Shown piece by piece: positions 25,716 through 34,949 of a DNA stretch of 64,000 nucleotides (the first letter of the stretch is position 1; each line of letters starts with the position of its first letter). Under the pieces are notes generated by a model that worked only from the letters and a program-made list of their open reading frames with translations, did not search any database and was not told where the DNA came from. Source of the DNA: Rossellomorea pakistanensis (GTDB lineage Bacteria; Bacillota; Bacilli; Bacillales; Bacillaceae_B); the NCBI RefSeq assembly GCF_016908495.1, contig NZ_JAFBDZ010000002.1:1178001-1242000 (forward strand), read 5' to 3'. The position numbers and the translations under genes were made by a program.

Positions 25716-26357
25716 TTAAATCGTTTCAAGAGCCTCCTTAATGGGAATGCTTCCTCCTAAAATTTCGAATGTCTGATGATAGACGGATTCAATCAATAAT
25801 ACTTCAACGAGAACTTCCGCTACATCTTCCCTAGAAATGGACCCGGATTTATCTTCGATTGAAGGTGCTGCGATAATCTTCCCAATTCCTCGATCATCCG
25901 TTAACCTACCAGGACGGACAATCGTGAAATTTAAACCACTGGTTAATAAATGCTGATCTGCTTTCTGTTTGGCTTCTAAATAATGCTGGAGTCCTTTTGG
26001 CCCTTGTAAAGGCAGGTCTGCACCCATTGAACTAAGCATCACAAATCGTTCAATGCCTTTTTCTTTAGCAAAATCAATGGCTTTAATCGCTCCTTGTTCA
26101 TCAACGGCTGTCGTTTTCTCAGGTCCTGTTTTACTTCCTGATCCTGCTGCAAAGATTACAGCGTTAACATCTTCTAAAGCATACGAGAAATCTTGCTCGA
26201 GGTCTGCTACAATCGGTCTGGCACCTAGAGCCTCCATATCTTTTGCTTGCTCCATTTTGCGAATCATGGCTCGAACAATATGTTGACTGCTATTGGATAG
26301 TTTCTCCACAATATGCTTTCCGGTTGTACCATTTGCCCCGATTACTAATACGTGCAT
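25716..26357 (-). CDS. NAD(P)-binding oxidoreductase, atypical short-chain dehydrogenase (YhfK-like)
   Basis: This 213-residue NmrA/SDR-type Rossmann protein has the dinucleotide-binding GANGTTGKHIV at residues 7-17, a VIFAAGSGS strand end, the LSSMGAD block and YLEAKQKADQ, whose Tyr and Lys fit an atypical SDR catalytic pair. Size and pattern resemble B. subtilis YhfK. The substrate is unknown. It is transcribed away from the GlcNAc genes across a 141-base gap that may carry a NagR-like site. Confidence 0.83.
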   Translation of the reverse strand: MHVLVIGANGTTGKHIVEKLSNSSQHIVRAMIRKMEQAKDMEALGARPIVADLEQDFSYALEDVNAVIFAAGSGSKTGPEKTTAVDEQGAIKAIDFAKEKGIERFVMLSSMGADLPLQGPKGLQHYLEAKQKADQHLLTSGLNFTIVRPGRLTDDRGIGKIIAAPSIEDKSGSISREDVAEVLVEVLLIESVYHQTFEILGGSIPIKEALETI

Positions 26358-26463
26358 TTGAAAACATCCTTTTATTTTAAAATTCTATCTATTATTAGCA
26401 CTACCCGAAAGAATAAAAAATAAACAATCTTAGTGGTTTTTAAAAGTCAAATAAGGCAAAATA

Positions 26464-26481
26464 ATTTGGTATGATACAAAT
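26464..26481. promoter_or_regulatory. Possible NagR (dre-like) operator before the SIS gene
   Basis: ATTTGGTATGATACAAAT has an inner GTATGATAC inverted repeat and shares TTGGTAT with the stronger site at 27281-27300. It lies 17 bases before the SIS start codon. This is a weak match and is given only because of the context. Confidence 0.3.
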
Positions 26482-26498
26482 AGAAAGGGGGAAATGAA

Positions 26499-27245
26499 AT
26501 GATTCAACACTATTTCTCAAAACTTAATGAATTGTTTATCGAGGTTGAAAACAATGAAAAAGATAATATGATCTTAGCGGCAAATCAAATTTCAGCTTCT
26601 ATCCAAAATGATGGAATTGTCCATATATTCGGGTGTGGACACTCACATATTCTCGCAGAAGAAGCATTTTACAGAGCAGGAGGTCTTGCTCCTATCAATC
26701 CAATCTTTGAAGAATCACTTATGTTGCACGAAGGGGCGACCCGCTCGTCAAATCTAGAAAAGCAAAATGGATATGCCGATACCTTTTTAGAGAAGCATGA
26801 TATCAGAAAAGGTGATGTAATATTTGTAGTTTCGACTTCAGGAAGAAACCCTGTCCCCATTGATACTTGCTTGTTTGCTAAGGAAAGAGGAGCTTTCGTA
26901 ATTGGAATAACATCAGTACAATATGCTAACAGCCAGGCTTCAAGGCATATAAGTAAAAAGCATTTGCATGACGTGGTTGATTTGGTAATCGATAATCACT
27001 CTGTGAGTGGAGATGCTATTTTAACCCATCCAAGAGTTCCGGTCTCTTTTACACCTACTTCTACAGTAATAGGCACAACGATTCTTAATGCTATCTTGTC
27101 AGAAGCAATAAAGTTAATGGTTGAGGATGGGTTTGAACCGCCGATTTTCTTAAGTGGAAATTTAGAAAACGGATCGAAACATAATCAAGCATTAATTGAG
27201 AAATATGAGAATAGAATTCCACTTCTAACTCAAAATAATAAATAA
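26499..27245 (+). CDS. SIS-domain sugar-phosphate-binding protein (UPF0309 type)
   Basis: This 248-residue protein has one SIS fold. Phosphosugar-binding segments visible are GCGHSHILAEEAFYRAGG (near residue 45) and VVSTSGRNPVPID (near 110), followed by SVSGDAILTHP. SIS proteins bind or isomerise phosphosugars. Encoded directly before nagA with a dre-like motif upstream, it probably acts on an amino-sugar phosphate, but the reaction is not known; it is too short for an AgaS-type deaminase and is not NagB. GGGGGAAATGAA is the SD region. Confidence 0.82.
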   Translation: MIQHYFSKLNELFIEVENNEKDNMILAANQISASIQNDGIVHIFGCGHSHILAEEAFYRAGGLAPINPIFEESLMLHEGATRSSNLEKQNGYADTFLEKHDIRKGDVIFVVSTSGRNPVPIDTCLFAKERGAFVIGITSVQYANSQASRHISKKHLHDVVDLVIDNHSVSGDAILTHPRVPVSFTPTSTVIGTTILNAILSEAIKLMVEDGFEPPIFLSGNLENGSKHNQALIEKYENRIPLLTQNNK

Positions 27246-27280
27246 AGTGGTCCGATCATTCTTTTTTAATACCGACATAA

Positions 27281-27300
27281 ATTGGTATAGACAACTAGAT
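27281..27300. promoter_or_regulatory. NagR (YvoA) operator, dre site
   Basis: ATTGGTATAGACAACTAGAT matches the dre consensus of DasR/NagR-type GntR regulators (half-sites TGGT and ACAA around TATAGA). It overlaps the -35 box of the proposed nagA promoter, so bound NagR would block RNA polymerase; GlcN6P or GlcNAc6P would release it. The regulator itself is encoded three genes downstream. Confidence 0.75.
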
Positions 27301-27316
27301 GATAAGATGTTATTTT
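27288..27316 (+). promoter_or_regulatory. Candidate promoter of nagABR-nagP
   Basis: TAGACA (27288-27293) and TATTTT (27311-27316) are separated by 17 bases. The -35 box lies inside the dre site and the cre site follows the -10 box. Confidence 0.55.
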
Positions 27317-27321
27317 AATAG

Positions 27322-27335
27322 GGAAAGCGTTAACA
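27322..27335. promoter_or_regulatory. CcpA cre site before nagA
   Basis: GGAAAGCGTTAACA fits the cre consensus TGWAANCGNTNWCA at every position but the first. It starts six bases after the -10 box, so CcpA bound there would stop initiation or early elongation when glucose is present. Confidence 0.75.
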
Positions 27336-27350
27336 GAAAGAGGGTTAATG

Positions 27351-28535
27351 ATGAAAACACTTATTTCAAATATTAGAGTATACGCTGAAAATAGAACAAT
27401 TGATGAAGGCTATGTCTTACTTGACGGGACATCCATTATTGAAGTCGGAGAAATGAAAGAATTATCGATTTCAGAGCCAGTTGATGAAGTCCGAGCAACT
27501 CCATCAATGAGCTTAATCCCAGGAATGATTGACCTTCATATACATGGTGCTGATGGAGCAGATGCAATGGATAGCACCCCAGAAGCGATTAAAACAATAG
27601 CCGAAGCATTACCAAAGGAGGGGACAACGAGTTTTCTTCCAACTACCATGACGACATCTAAGGAAAGCATTGAGAATGCTTTAGTGAATTTGTCTCATTA
27701 TATGAAAGAGGAACAATCTCATCGTGCAGAAGCCATTGGGATCCATTTGGAGGGGCCGTTTATATCTCCTAAAAGAGCAGGTGCACAGCATCCAGACCAT
27801 ATTATTGAACCAAGTATTTCATTATTTAAAGAGTGGCAGGATTTATCTGGTGGAAATATAAAACTAGTCACAGTTGCTCCTGAAGTAGATGGTGGCTTAG
27901 AGTTTGTTTCTTATTTAAAGGAACATGGTGTAGTTGCATCTATTGGACATACGGATGCCGTTTACTCTGATGTTAAAGAAGCCATTAAAGCAGGAGTCAC
28001 CCATGCTACCCATTTATTCAATGGAATGAGAGGGATTCATCATCGAGAAATTGGTGTTGCTGGTGGGGTATTAATGCATCCAGAAGTGAAATGCGAAATG
28101 ATTGTGGATGGAATTCATATCAGTCCTGAAATGGTGAAGTTTGCCTACATGAATAAAAGCAGTGATGGAGTAATCCTCATTACGGATAGTATGAGAGCTA
28201 AATGCTTAGGAAAAGGAACATATGATTTAGGCGGCCAGGAAGTAAATGTAGACGAGGACCGAGCAACATTAGAAAATGGCACATTGGCAGGGAGCATTTT
28301 AAAGATGAAAGACGCAGTAAAAAATATGATGTCTTTTACTCAATGTGACCTAGAAGATATTATTCAAATGACTTCAGTTAATCCAGCTAAACAGTTATCG
28401 GTTTTTGACCGTAAAGGAAGTATTAAAGCAGGTAAAGATGCAGATTTAGTCCTTCTAGATGAAGAACATAATATTATGAAAACATTTTGCCGTGGGAAAT
28501 TATCGTATTCTAGGGAAAAGGAGACCACTTCATGA
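27351..28535 (+). CDS. nagA: N-acetylglucosamine-6-phosphate deacetylase NagA
   Basis: This 394-residue amidohydrolase removes acetate from GlcNAc-6-phosphate. Metal-binding residues are seen in DLHIHGADG (residues 61-69), HLEGPF (Glu), SIGHTDA (His) and THLFNGM (His); the catalytic Asp is in LITDSMRA. AGAGGG precedes; of the two adjacent ATG codons the second (27351) is better spaced. It overlaps nagB by four bases (ATGA), showing translational coupling in the nagA-nagB-nagR operon. Confidence 0.96.
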   Translation: MKTLISNIRVYAENRTIDEGYVLLDGTSIIEVGEMKELSISEPVDEVRATPSMSLIPGMIDLHIHGADGADAMDSTPEAIKTIAEALPKEGTTSFLPTTMTTSKESIENALVNLSHYMKEEQSHRAEAIGIHLEGPFISPKRAGAQHPDHIIEPSISLFKEWQDLSGGNIKLVTVAPEVDGGLEFVSYLKEHGVVASIGHTDAVYSDVKEAIKAGVTHATHLFNGMRGIHHREIGVAGGVLMHPEVKCEMIVDGIHISPEMVKFAYMNKSSDGVILITDSMRAKCLGKGTYDLGGQEVNVDEDRATLENGTLAGSILKMKDAVKNMMSFTQCDLEDIIQMTSVNPAKQLSVFDRKGSIKAGKDADLVLLDEEHNIMKTFCRGKLSYSREKETTS

Positions 28536-29287
28536 AGTTAATCCAAGCAAAAAATTACGAGGAAATGAGTGAAAAGGCGGCAGCATTTATGATTCAACAA
28601 GTACAATCAAAAAGGAATTCAGTACTTGGCCTTGCAACAGGTGGAACGGTCATCGGAACCTATGACCGAATAGTGGAAGATTTCAAACAATCCAACACAA
28701 GCTATAGCGAGGTTCATACCTTTAATCTAGATGAATATGTAGGGATGCAGCCGTCAGACTCAAACAGCTATCACAGTTATATGGATAAGCAACTTTTTCG
28801 TCATATTAACCTTCCAGAAGATCACAGCTATTTACCTGATGGGATGGCAGATAATCTCCAAGAGGAATGCCAGCGATATGAACAGCTAATAAAAGATTCT
28901 GGAGGTATTGATCTTCAGTTATTAGGAATTGGTCAAAATGGACATATTGGCTTTAATGAACCAGGAGCCTCTTTTGATTCTGTAACCCATATAGTGAATT
29001 TGACTGAGTCTACACGAAAGGCAAATGCTCGTTACTTTGAGAGTATTGAGGAAGTACCAACCCAAGCTATTACTATGGGAATTGCCACAATCATGAAGAG
29101 TAAAAAAATCCTATTGCTGGTGTCAGGAGAAAGTAAAGCTGAAGCTATTAGCAGACTAATTAACGAACAGATTCATAATGACAATCCTTCTTCCGTTCTG
29201 AAAAATCATGCTGATGTTACCATTATTGCAGATGAAGAAGCTCTATCATTATTAAAAAGAGAGCAAAAAGAGGTGTTCTCATTATGA
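28532..29287 (+). CDS. nagB: Glucosamine-6-phosphate deaminase NagB
   Basis: This 251-residue enzyme converts glucosamine-6-phosphate to fructose-6-phosphate and ammonia. The substrate phosphate loop ATGGTVIGTY (residue 35 on), the FNLDEYVG block with the general-base Asp, and GIGQNGHIGFNEPG with the ring-opening His are intact. It couples by ATGA overlaps both to nagA upstream and nagR downstream. The length is slightly above the usual 242 of B. subtilis NagB because of the C-terminus. Confidence 0.96.
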   Translation: MKLIQAKNYEEMSEKAAAFMIQQVQSKRNSVLGLATGGTVIGTYDRIVEDFKQSNTSYSEVHTFNLDEYVGMQPSDSNSYHSYMDKQLFRHINLPEDHSYLPDGMADNLQEECQRYEQLIKDSGGIDLQLLGIGQNGHIGFNEPGASFDSVTHIVNLTESTRKANARYFESIEEVPTQAITMGIATIMKSKKILLLVSGESKAEAISRLINEQIHNDNPSSVLKNHADVTIIADEEALSLLKREQKEVFSL

Positions 29288-30006
29288 TCGATAAACAGTC
29301 TCCAATCCCTATTTATTACCAGTTGGAAAAAGGGATTAAAGACATGATTGAAAATGGTCACCTTACTCAAGGAGACACTCTCCCTTCAGAAAGGGAGTAT
29401 GCTGAAATGTTTGAGGTAAGTAGAATGACCGTTAGACAGGCGATAAACAATTTAGTGAACGATGGGTACTTGACTAGAATGAGAGGCAAAGGAACCTTTG
29501 TTGCCTCTCAAAAAATTGAACAGACATTAAAGGGTTTAACTAGTTTTTCTGAAGATATGCGAGCGAGGAATATGGAGCCTGCAACTGAAATTATTGATTT
29601 TAAAAAGATCAAAGCCCATTCAGAAATGATAGATGCATTAAAGGTCACTGAAGGAAGTGAGGTTTATGAATTAAAAAGGGTAAGACTTGCGGATCAACTT
29701 CCAATGGCTTATGAAACCCTTTATATAAGTACTTCACTTGTTCCAGGTTTAACAATGGAGACAGCAATGGGATCTTTTTATCAATATATTGAGCATTCAG
29801 TAGGGTTGAGAATCAAGAATGCTACTCAAACACTGGAAGCTTCAAATGCCCGTAAAGTAGAAGGGGAGATTTTACAAATAACAGAAGGGGCTCCCGTACT
29901 TCTCATTGAAAGAACGAGTTTTCTTGAAAATGGTATCCCTCTTGAATATGTAAAATCCGTTTATAGAGGGGATCGTTATAAGTTTACGATTGAATTGGAT
30001 CGTTAA
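29284..30006 (+). CDS. nagR: GntR/HutC-family repressor NagR (YvoA)
   Basis: This 240-residue regulator has an N-terminal winged helix-turn-helix (LPSEREYAEMFEVSRMTVRQ, residues 38-57) and a C-terminal UTRA effector domain (about 85-235). NagR binds dre sites and is released by GlcN6P or GlcNAc6P. Its own operon carries a clear dre site at 27281-27300, so it is autoregulated. The start codon overlaps the nagB stop (ATGA). Size and order equal nagA-nagB-yvoA in B. subtilis. Confidence 0.94.
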   Translation: MIDKQSPIPIYYQLEKGIKDMIENGHLTQGDTLPSEREYAEMFEVSRMTVRQAINNLVNDGYLTRMRGKGTFVASQKIEQTLKGLTSFSEDMRARNMEPATEIIDFKKIKAHSEMIDALKVTEGSEVYELKRVRLADQLPMAYETLYISTSLVPGLTMETAMGSFYQYIEHSVGLRIKNATQTLEASNARKVEGEILQITEGAPVLLIERTSFLENGIPLEYVKSVYRGDRYKFTIELDR

Positions 30007-30074
30007 TTTTTGGAAAAGGCAATCAAAATCATTGCTTTCTATAATAACAATTGAAATGAAAGGGGTTACAAAAT

Positions 30075-31451
30075 ATGTTAGGTTTTTTACAGAAAATCGG
30101 TAAATCACTTATGCTTCCGATTGCGGTAATGCCAGCAGCGGCATTGCTTTTACGCTTAGGGCAAGACGATTTGTTGGGGATACCATTTATGGCAAAGGCA
30201 GGAGACGCTATTTTCGCCAATTTAGCTTTATTATTTGCGATTGGAGTGGCAATCGGTTTATCTAAAGATGGGAATGGTGCAGCAGCTCTTGCAGGTGCAA
30301 TAGGGTTTTTTGTTTTAACAAATGGTGCACAAGCCATTAATGAAGAAATTAATATGGGTGTATTAGGTGGGATCTTATCAGGTATTGTAGCAGGGCTCTT
30401 ATATAATCGTTATTCAGAAATTAAATTACCTGATTGGCTAGGATTTTTCGGTGGTAGACGATTTGTTCCCATTATTACCTCCTTAAGTATGCTCATTCTC
30501 GCAGGAATTTTTGGGTATGTTTGGCCTCCGATTCAAGATGGAATTAATGCTGTAGGACAGTGGATTGTTGATGCAGGTGCTTTTGGGGTTGGAGTATTCG
30601 GTTTCTTAAACAGAATGCTTATTCCGATTGGCCTTCACCATGTATTAAATACACTTGTTTGGTTTGAATTTGGAGAGTTTACAAATGCAGCTGGAGAAAT
30701 TGTAAAAGGTGACCTTCATCGCTTCTTTGCTGGGGACCCGAATGCCGGAATCTTTATGGCTGGTTTCTTCCCAATCATGATGTTCGGTCTTCCAGGAGCT
30801 GCATTAGCTATAATTGCAGCGGCAAAGCCAGATAAAAGGAAACAAATATCAGGGGCACTTATCGGTTTAGCTTTTACATCTTTCTTAACAGGTATTACTG
30901 AGCCAATTGAATTTTCGTTCATGTTCTTATCTCCATTGTTATATGTTATCCATGCGATCTTAACAGGAATATCATTTGCTGTCGTTAATACTCTCGGGAT
31001 CCTTCATGGGTTTGGATTTTCAGCGGGGGCACTTGATTACATTTTGAATTTTGGAATAGCAACTAAACCGCTGATATTAATAGTAGTTGGTTTAATCTAC
31101 GCTGTCATCTATTTTGTTATCTTCTACTTCTTGATTAAGAAACTAGATCTTAAAACACCAGGTCGAGAAGATGATGTGGAAGATGAGGATTCAGATTCAA
31201 GTGCAGGCTCAGATGGATATGATCAAACAGCCGAGCGCTATCTATCTGCATTAGGTGGAAAAGATAATTTATATACGATTGATAACTGTGTTACACGACT
31301 ACGTCTAAAAGTAAAAGATATGTCAAAAGTAGATGAAGCCGCTCTAAAGAAATCGGGAGCAAAAGGGGTCATTAAATTAAATCAAACAGACCTTCAAGTC
31401 GTAGTTGGTACGAATGTAGAGTTCGTTGCAGATGCAATGAAGAAACAATAG
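30075..31451 (+). CDS. nagP: PTS N-acetylglucosamine transporter NagP, EIICB
   Basis: This 458-residue PTS permease has an EIIC domain (about residues 1-355, ten or so hydrophobic segments) and an EIIB domain at the end, with the phosphorylated cysteine Cys405 in TIDNCVTRLR. The family blocks GLHHVLNTLVW and GITEPIEFSFMF identify the glucose/GlcNAc class. It lacks an EIIA domain, so phosphate must come from another EIIA, as for B. subtilis NagP. It follows nagR by 68 bases, so it probably belongs to the nag transcript; no separate dre site is seen before it. AAAGGGG is the SD. Confidence 0.94.
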   Translation: MLGFLQKIGKSLMLPIAVMPAAALLLRLGQDDLLGIPFMAKAGDAIFANLALLFAIGVAIGLSKDGNGAAALAGAIGFFVLTNGAQAINEEINMGVLGGILSGIVAGLLYNRYSEIKLPDWLGFFGGRRFVPIITSLSMLILAGIFGYVWPPIQDGINAVGQWIVDAGAFGVGVFGFLNRMLIPIGLHHVLNTLVWFEFGEFTNAAGEIVKGDLHRFFAGDPNAGIFMAGFFPIMMFGLPGAALAIIAAAKPDKRKQISGALIGLAFTSFLTGITEPIEFSFMFLSPLLYVIHAILTGISFAVVNTLGILHGFGFSAGALDYILNFGIATKPLILIVVGLIYAVIYFVIFYFLIKKLDLKTPGREDDVEDEDSDSSAGSDGYDQTAERYLSALGGKDNLYTIDNCVTRLRLKVKDMSKVDEAALKKSGAKGVIKLNQTDLQVVVGTNVEFVADAMKKQ

Positions 31452-31458
31452 CTAAATG

Positions 31459-31493
31459 GAGACACCTCGTTTTTGCGGGGGGTCTTTTTTTTA
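31459..31493 (+). terminator. Terminator after nagP
   Basis: GAGACACCTCG pairs imperfectly (one mismatch) with CGGGGGGTCT, followed by eight T. Confidence 0.75.
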
Positions 31494-31494
31494 T

Positions 31495-31645
31495 ACTTGT
31501 CGGGGCTGTTCGAGGCGCTTCCACTTTTCTATGTGTCCAGCTCCAGCGCCTAGGTACTCGAGACATAAGTCAAGCCACCATGAAAGGAAAAAGACACTCT
31601 TTCTTGGTGGCTCGCCTTATGCTTGTCGGAGCTGTTCGATTTCGG
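31495..31645. repeat. Large dispersed hairpin repeat (family B)
   Basis: The end motif GAGGCGCTTCCACTTTTCT comes first, then GTGTCCAGCTCCAGCGCC and the hairpin GACATAAG...CTTATGCTTGTC (31562-31627), with inner arms CACCA-GAAAG and CTTTCTTGGTG. It lies between convergent nagP and yumC and abuts the yumC stop. Confidence 0.88.
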
Positions 31646-31647
31646 GT

Positions 31648-32646
31648 CTAGCTAAACATAGAAGTACTATGCATTGGTTGTAAGCGTGCATTTGGATCCA
31701 TGTAAGCTTTAGCATTGTTTACTGCTGTAGGTGCTTCACCGAATCCACAGGCAATAAGTTTCACTTTCCCTTCATACGTGCAGATATCGCCTGCAGCATA
31801 AATGCCAGGAATATTGGTTTCCATTTTGGAATTTACAACAATGGAGTTCTTCTCAATCTCGAGTTCCCAATCTTTAATAGGTCCTAGAGAGGAGACGAAA
31901 CCAAAGTTGACGATAAGCTCATCGACATCAAGTACTTCCCTTGCTTCACCACGGACTTCCTCAAGCACCAATTGAGAGATTCTTTCCCCATCCCCAATTA
32001 ATTCATTCGGTACAAATGGTGTTTTGATTTCTACAGAGGATTTATGAAGGTTTTCAACACTATGTTCATGGGCACGGAACTTGTCCCTTCTATGAACTAG
32101 ACTGACCTTTTCTGCGATAGGCTCAAGCATCAATGCCCAATCGACAGCAGAATCACCGCCACCACAAATCACTACTTTTTTATCTTTAAAGTAATTTAAA
32201 TTATCAATAAAATAGTGCATGTTTTTCCCTTCATATGTAGAGGCATTCTCCAGCTCTAATCTCCTTGGTTGGAAAGCACCATTTCCAGCTGTAATAATAA
32301 TGGTCTTAGAATAATGAATTTCCTTATCTGTTGTTAACTTGAACACACTGTCAGCTTGTCTTTCCACTTGTTCAACGGCTTGATCAAGACTGACGGTAGG
32401 TTCAAATTTAGCCATTTGTTCCTTTAAGTTGTCTACCAGCTCCTGTGCTTTTACTTTAGGAAAACCTGCCACGTCATAAATATATTTTTCAGGATATAAT
32501 GTTGCTAATTGACCACCAAGTTGTGGAAGACTTTCTATGATTTTTACGCTTGCTTTTCTCATTCCACCGTAAAAAGCAGTGAACAGCCCGGTAGGACCTC
32601 CACCAATAATAGTAATATCATAAACCTTCTGATCTTCTTTCAACAT
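31648..32646 (-). CDS. yumC: Ferredoxin/flavodoxin-NADP reductase YumC
   Basis: This 332-residue thioredoxin reductase-like ferredoxin-NADP reductase binds FAD ([17 protein letters not shown] near residue 11) and NADPH ([14 protein letters not shown] near 160) and has the late FAD block [11 protein letters not shown]. It lacks the CxxC redox pair of true thioredoxin reductases, which defines the FNR type 2. The ATG at 32646 follows GGAGGGATT and gives exactly the length of B. subtilis YumC; an in-frame upstream extension is rejected. It is divergent from yumB. Confidence 0.93.
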   Translation of the reverse strand: MLKEDQKVYDITIIGGGPTGLFTAFYGGMRKASVKIIESLPQLGGQLATLYPEKYIYDVAGFPKVKAQELVDNLKEQMAKFEPTVSLDQAVEQVERQADSVFKLTTDKEIHYSKTIIITAGNGAFQPRRLELENASTYEGKNMHYFIDNLNYFKDKKVVICGGGDSAVDWALMLEPIAEKVSLVHRRDKFRAHEHSVENLHKSSVEIKTPFVPNELIGDGERISQLVLEEVRGEAREVLDVDELIVNFGFVSSLGPIKDWELEIEKNSIVVNSKMETNIPGIYAAGDICTYEGKVKLIACGFGEAPTAVNNAKAYMDPNARLQPMHSTSMFS

Positions 32647-32895
32647 AATCCCTCCAATGCTTTTCAACAACGATCTATTCAATTTTAACATACTAAGCTT
32701 AGGTGCCTCACATAAAACGCATAAAACGAATAAATAATTACGAATTATCAGGTAAATCCAATTTTATTTTCTTAATATTCTTAAGTTTGATTATTTCATT
32801 AGAACATCTTGAAAAAGGAATGTAAAAAGAATAATATGTAATATAGGCATAATATTAAGATTTTATGACATTTTTCGCAACTTTTTTGTGGTAGT

Positions 32896-32913
32896 TCGTG
32901 AAATTCGTCACAT
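32896..32913. promoter_or_regulatory. Possible Rex operator in the yumC-yumB gap
   Basis: TCGTGAAATTCGTCACAT matches the Rex consensus TTGTGAANNNNTTCACAA at 11 of 14 defined positions, with the core GTGA and TCAC six bases apart. The 353-base gap is very AT-rich and otherwise shows no clear structure. Rex senses NADH/NAD and often controls NADH dehydrogenase genes, so the placement makes sense. Confidence 0.35.
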
Positions 32914-32999
32914 ACTTTATTTCTTATTAATAAAATTTTTATATGCGGTTGAAAATAAGGTTAACTACATCGCAAATATACTGTAAAGGTGGATGTCTC

Positions 33000-34220
33000 T
33001 TGAGAAAGCCAAAGATTGTCGTATTAGGTGCAGGATACGGTGGATTGATGACAGTTACACGTCTTCAAAAACAATTGAGTCACGATGAAGCAGATATCGT
33101 TTTAATTAATAAAAACGATTACCATTATGAAACAACTTGGTTACATGAAGCTTCTGCTGGTACTCTACATCATGATCGAGTTCGTTATGATATTAGCGAA
33201 GTCATTAATCGCAGCAAAGTAAATTTTGTACAAGCAACTGTTGAAGATATTAAAACAGAAGAAAAGAAAGTCTTCACGAGTGAAGGCGAAGTTGAGTATG
33301 ATTATTTAGTCATCGCACTTGGTGCTGTATCTGAGACGTTCGGAATTAAAGGCTTGCATGAACACGCTTTCATGATTGCTAATATTAATTCTGCTCGTCA
33401 AATTCGTGAACATATTGAATATCAATTCGCTACTTATAAGAATGAAGAAGAGAAAAAGGATGAGCGATTAACGATTATAGTCGGTGGTGCCGGATTCACT
33501 GGAATTGAATTCCTTGGTGAGCTTGGAAACCGTGTTCCAGAGCTTTGCAAAGAGTATGATGTTGATCCTAAGAAAGTACGTATTGTCTGTGTAGAAGCGG
33601 CTCCAATGATTCTACCAGGATTTGATCCAGAACTAGTTAAGTATGCTAGAGCGAAATTAGAGAAAAAAGGAATTGAGTTCAGTATCGGAACTCCGCTTAA
33701 AGAAGCAAAAGCTGATTCTGTCATCATCTCTAAGGGGGAGGATGAAGTAGAAGAAATCAAGGCTGGCACAATTGTTTGGGCCGCTGGTGTTCGTGGAAAC
33801 CCAGTCATTGAAAAGGCTGGAATCGAAAACATGAGAGCTCGTGTTAAAGTCGAAAAGGATTTAAGGGCTCCAGGTCATGATAATATTTTCATCATTGGTG
33901 ACTGTTCATTAATGATTAATGAAGAAATTGATCGTCCATACCCTCCAACTGCTCAGATTGCTATGCAGCAAGGGGAAGTATGTGCAAACAATATTATTTC
34001 TCTGTTAAAAGGAAATGATGAAGGACTAACGGCTTTCACTCCAGATATTAAAGGGACTGTTTGTTCATTAGGAGAAGACGATGCCATTGGTCTTGTATAC
34101 GGTAAAAAGCTTATGGGTACAAAAGCTTCCTTTATGAAGAAAGTGGTTGATAACCGTGCCCTTCATATGATCGGTGGAACATCACTCGTATTCAAAAAAG
34201 GTAAATTTAAATTCTTCTAA
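33000..34220 (+). CDS. yumB: Type II NADH:quinone dehydrogenase YumB
   Basis: This 406-residue non-proton-pumping NADH dehydrogenase passes electrons from NADH to menaquinone at the membrane. FAD binding is seen in [17 protein letters not shown] at the start, NAD binding in [18 protein letters not shown] (near residue 160) and the second FAD block in FIIGDCSLM. The TTG start at 33000 follows AAAGGTGG and gives exactly the length of B. subtilis YumB; the longer frame from 32943 has no SD. A terminator follows. Confidence 0.94.
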   Translation: MRKPKIVVLGAGYGGLMTVTRLQKQLSHDEADIVLINKNDYHYETTWLHEASAGTLHHDRVRYDISEVINRSKVNFVQATVEDIKTEEKKVFTSEGEVEYDYLVIALGAVSETFGIKGLHEHAFMIANINSARQIREHIEYQFATYKNEEEKKDERLTIIVGGAGFTGIEFLGELGNRVPELCKEYDVDPKKVRIVCVEAAPMILPGFDPELVKYARAKLEKKGIEFSIGTPLKEAKADSVIISKGEDEVEEIKAGTIVWAAGVRGNPVIEKAGIENMRARVKVEKDLRAPGHDNIFIIGDCSLMINEEIDRPYPPTAQIAMQQGEVCANNIISLLKGNDEGLTAFTPDIKGTVCSLGEDDAIGLVYGKKLMGTKASFMKKVVDNRALHMIGGTSLVFKKGKFKFF

Positions 34221-34234
34221 AATTTAATATTACT

Positions 34235-34286
34235 AAAGGGTTAGACAGATAAGGCAATACGCCTTAGAAGTCACCCTTTTTTTTAG
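34235..34286 (+). terminator. Intrinsic terminator after yumB
   Basis: Arms AAAGGGT-GAC and GTC-ACCCTTT enclose an inner AGGC/GCCT stem, followed by a run of T. Confidence 0.88.
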
Positions 34287-34302
34287 AATAGGAGAGAGGT
34301 TG

Positions 34303-34786
34303 ATGTCAAGAGGGAATATTTGGATTGCTGTCGCAGGGCTGATTGTTGATTCAAAGGGAAGGTGGCTGGTTGTTAAGAAAAAATACAGTGGTCTTAAAGG
34401 AATGTGGTCGATTCCAGCTGGGTTTGTTCAGGAAGGTGAGACTCTAGACGAGGCAGTTGTAAGAGAAGTAAAAGAAGAAACTGGACTTTCAAGTGATGTA
34501 ATAGGCGTATTTGGTCTAAGAACAGGTGTGATTAAAAATAAAATCAGTGACAATATGATTATCTTCACTTTATGCCTCAAAGGATGAAAACGAAGCTATT
34601 ATTGTTCAAGAAAAAGAGCTTTCCGAGGTACAATGGATAAGCACGGACGTCTTAAAGCGCGATCCTTCTACTTCTGTCATGATTCGAGAGATGATTAAGT
34701 TTGATTTAAGTTCTATAAAAAGCGGTCTAGAAGGAATTAACCCTGGAAATCATTTTGGCTACACGAATTACAAATTGTTTTTATAA
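34303..34786 (+). pseudogene. Nudix hydrolase with a frameshift
   Basis: The first 94 codons (34303-34587) encode a Nudix domain with an intact Nudix box, GFVQEGETLDEAVVREVKEE (G-x5-E-x7-REVxEE). The frame then stops at TGA 34585-34587, but the next forward frame continues without a break (YASKDENEAI then VQEKELSEVQWISTDVL) to TAA 34784-34786, ending in HFGYTNYKLFL. The join falls around 34560-34583, where removing one base restores a single protein of about 160 residues. Either the gene is broken by a one-base insertion or there is a sequencing error. GGAGAGAGG is the SD. Confidence 0.82.
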
Positions 34787-34949
34787 TATTCTGAAATTTT
34801 TAGAAATAACGAGATTTAAAGAGAAATGACAGTTTGTATGCGTTTTCTTGAGGGGAGATTGTCATTTTTGTCCCTTTCTTATTTATTTAAAAGGTGATAT
34901 ATTATCAGAAAATTAAATAAATACTTCAGAAAAGGAGAGGGATAGAACG

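Noticed and set aside
31456-31683. Plus-strand frame of 75 codons after nagP
   Set aside because: It is formed by the terminator and the family B repeat and runs into the antisense of yumC.
33434-33832. Minus-strand frame of 132 codons within yumB
   Set aside because: It is antisense to a well-conserved dehydrogenase, Ser-rich and without SD.
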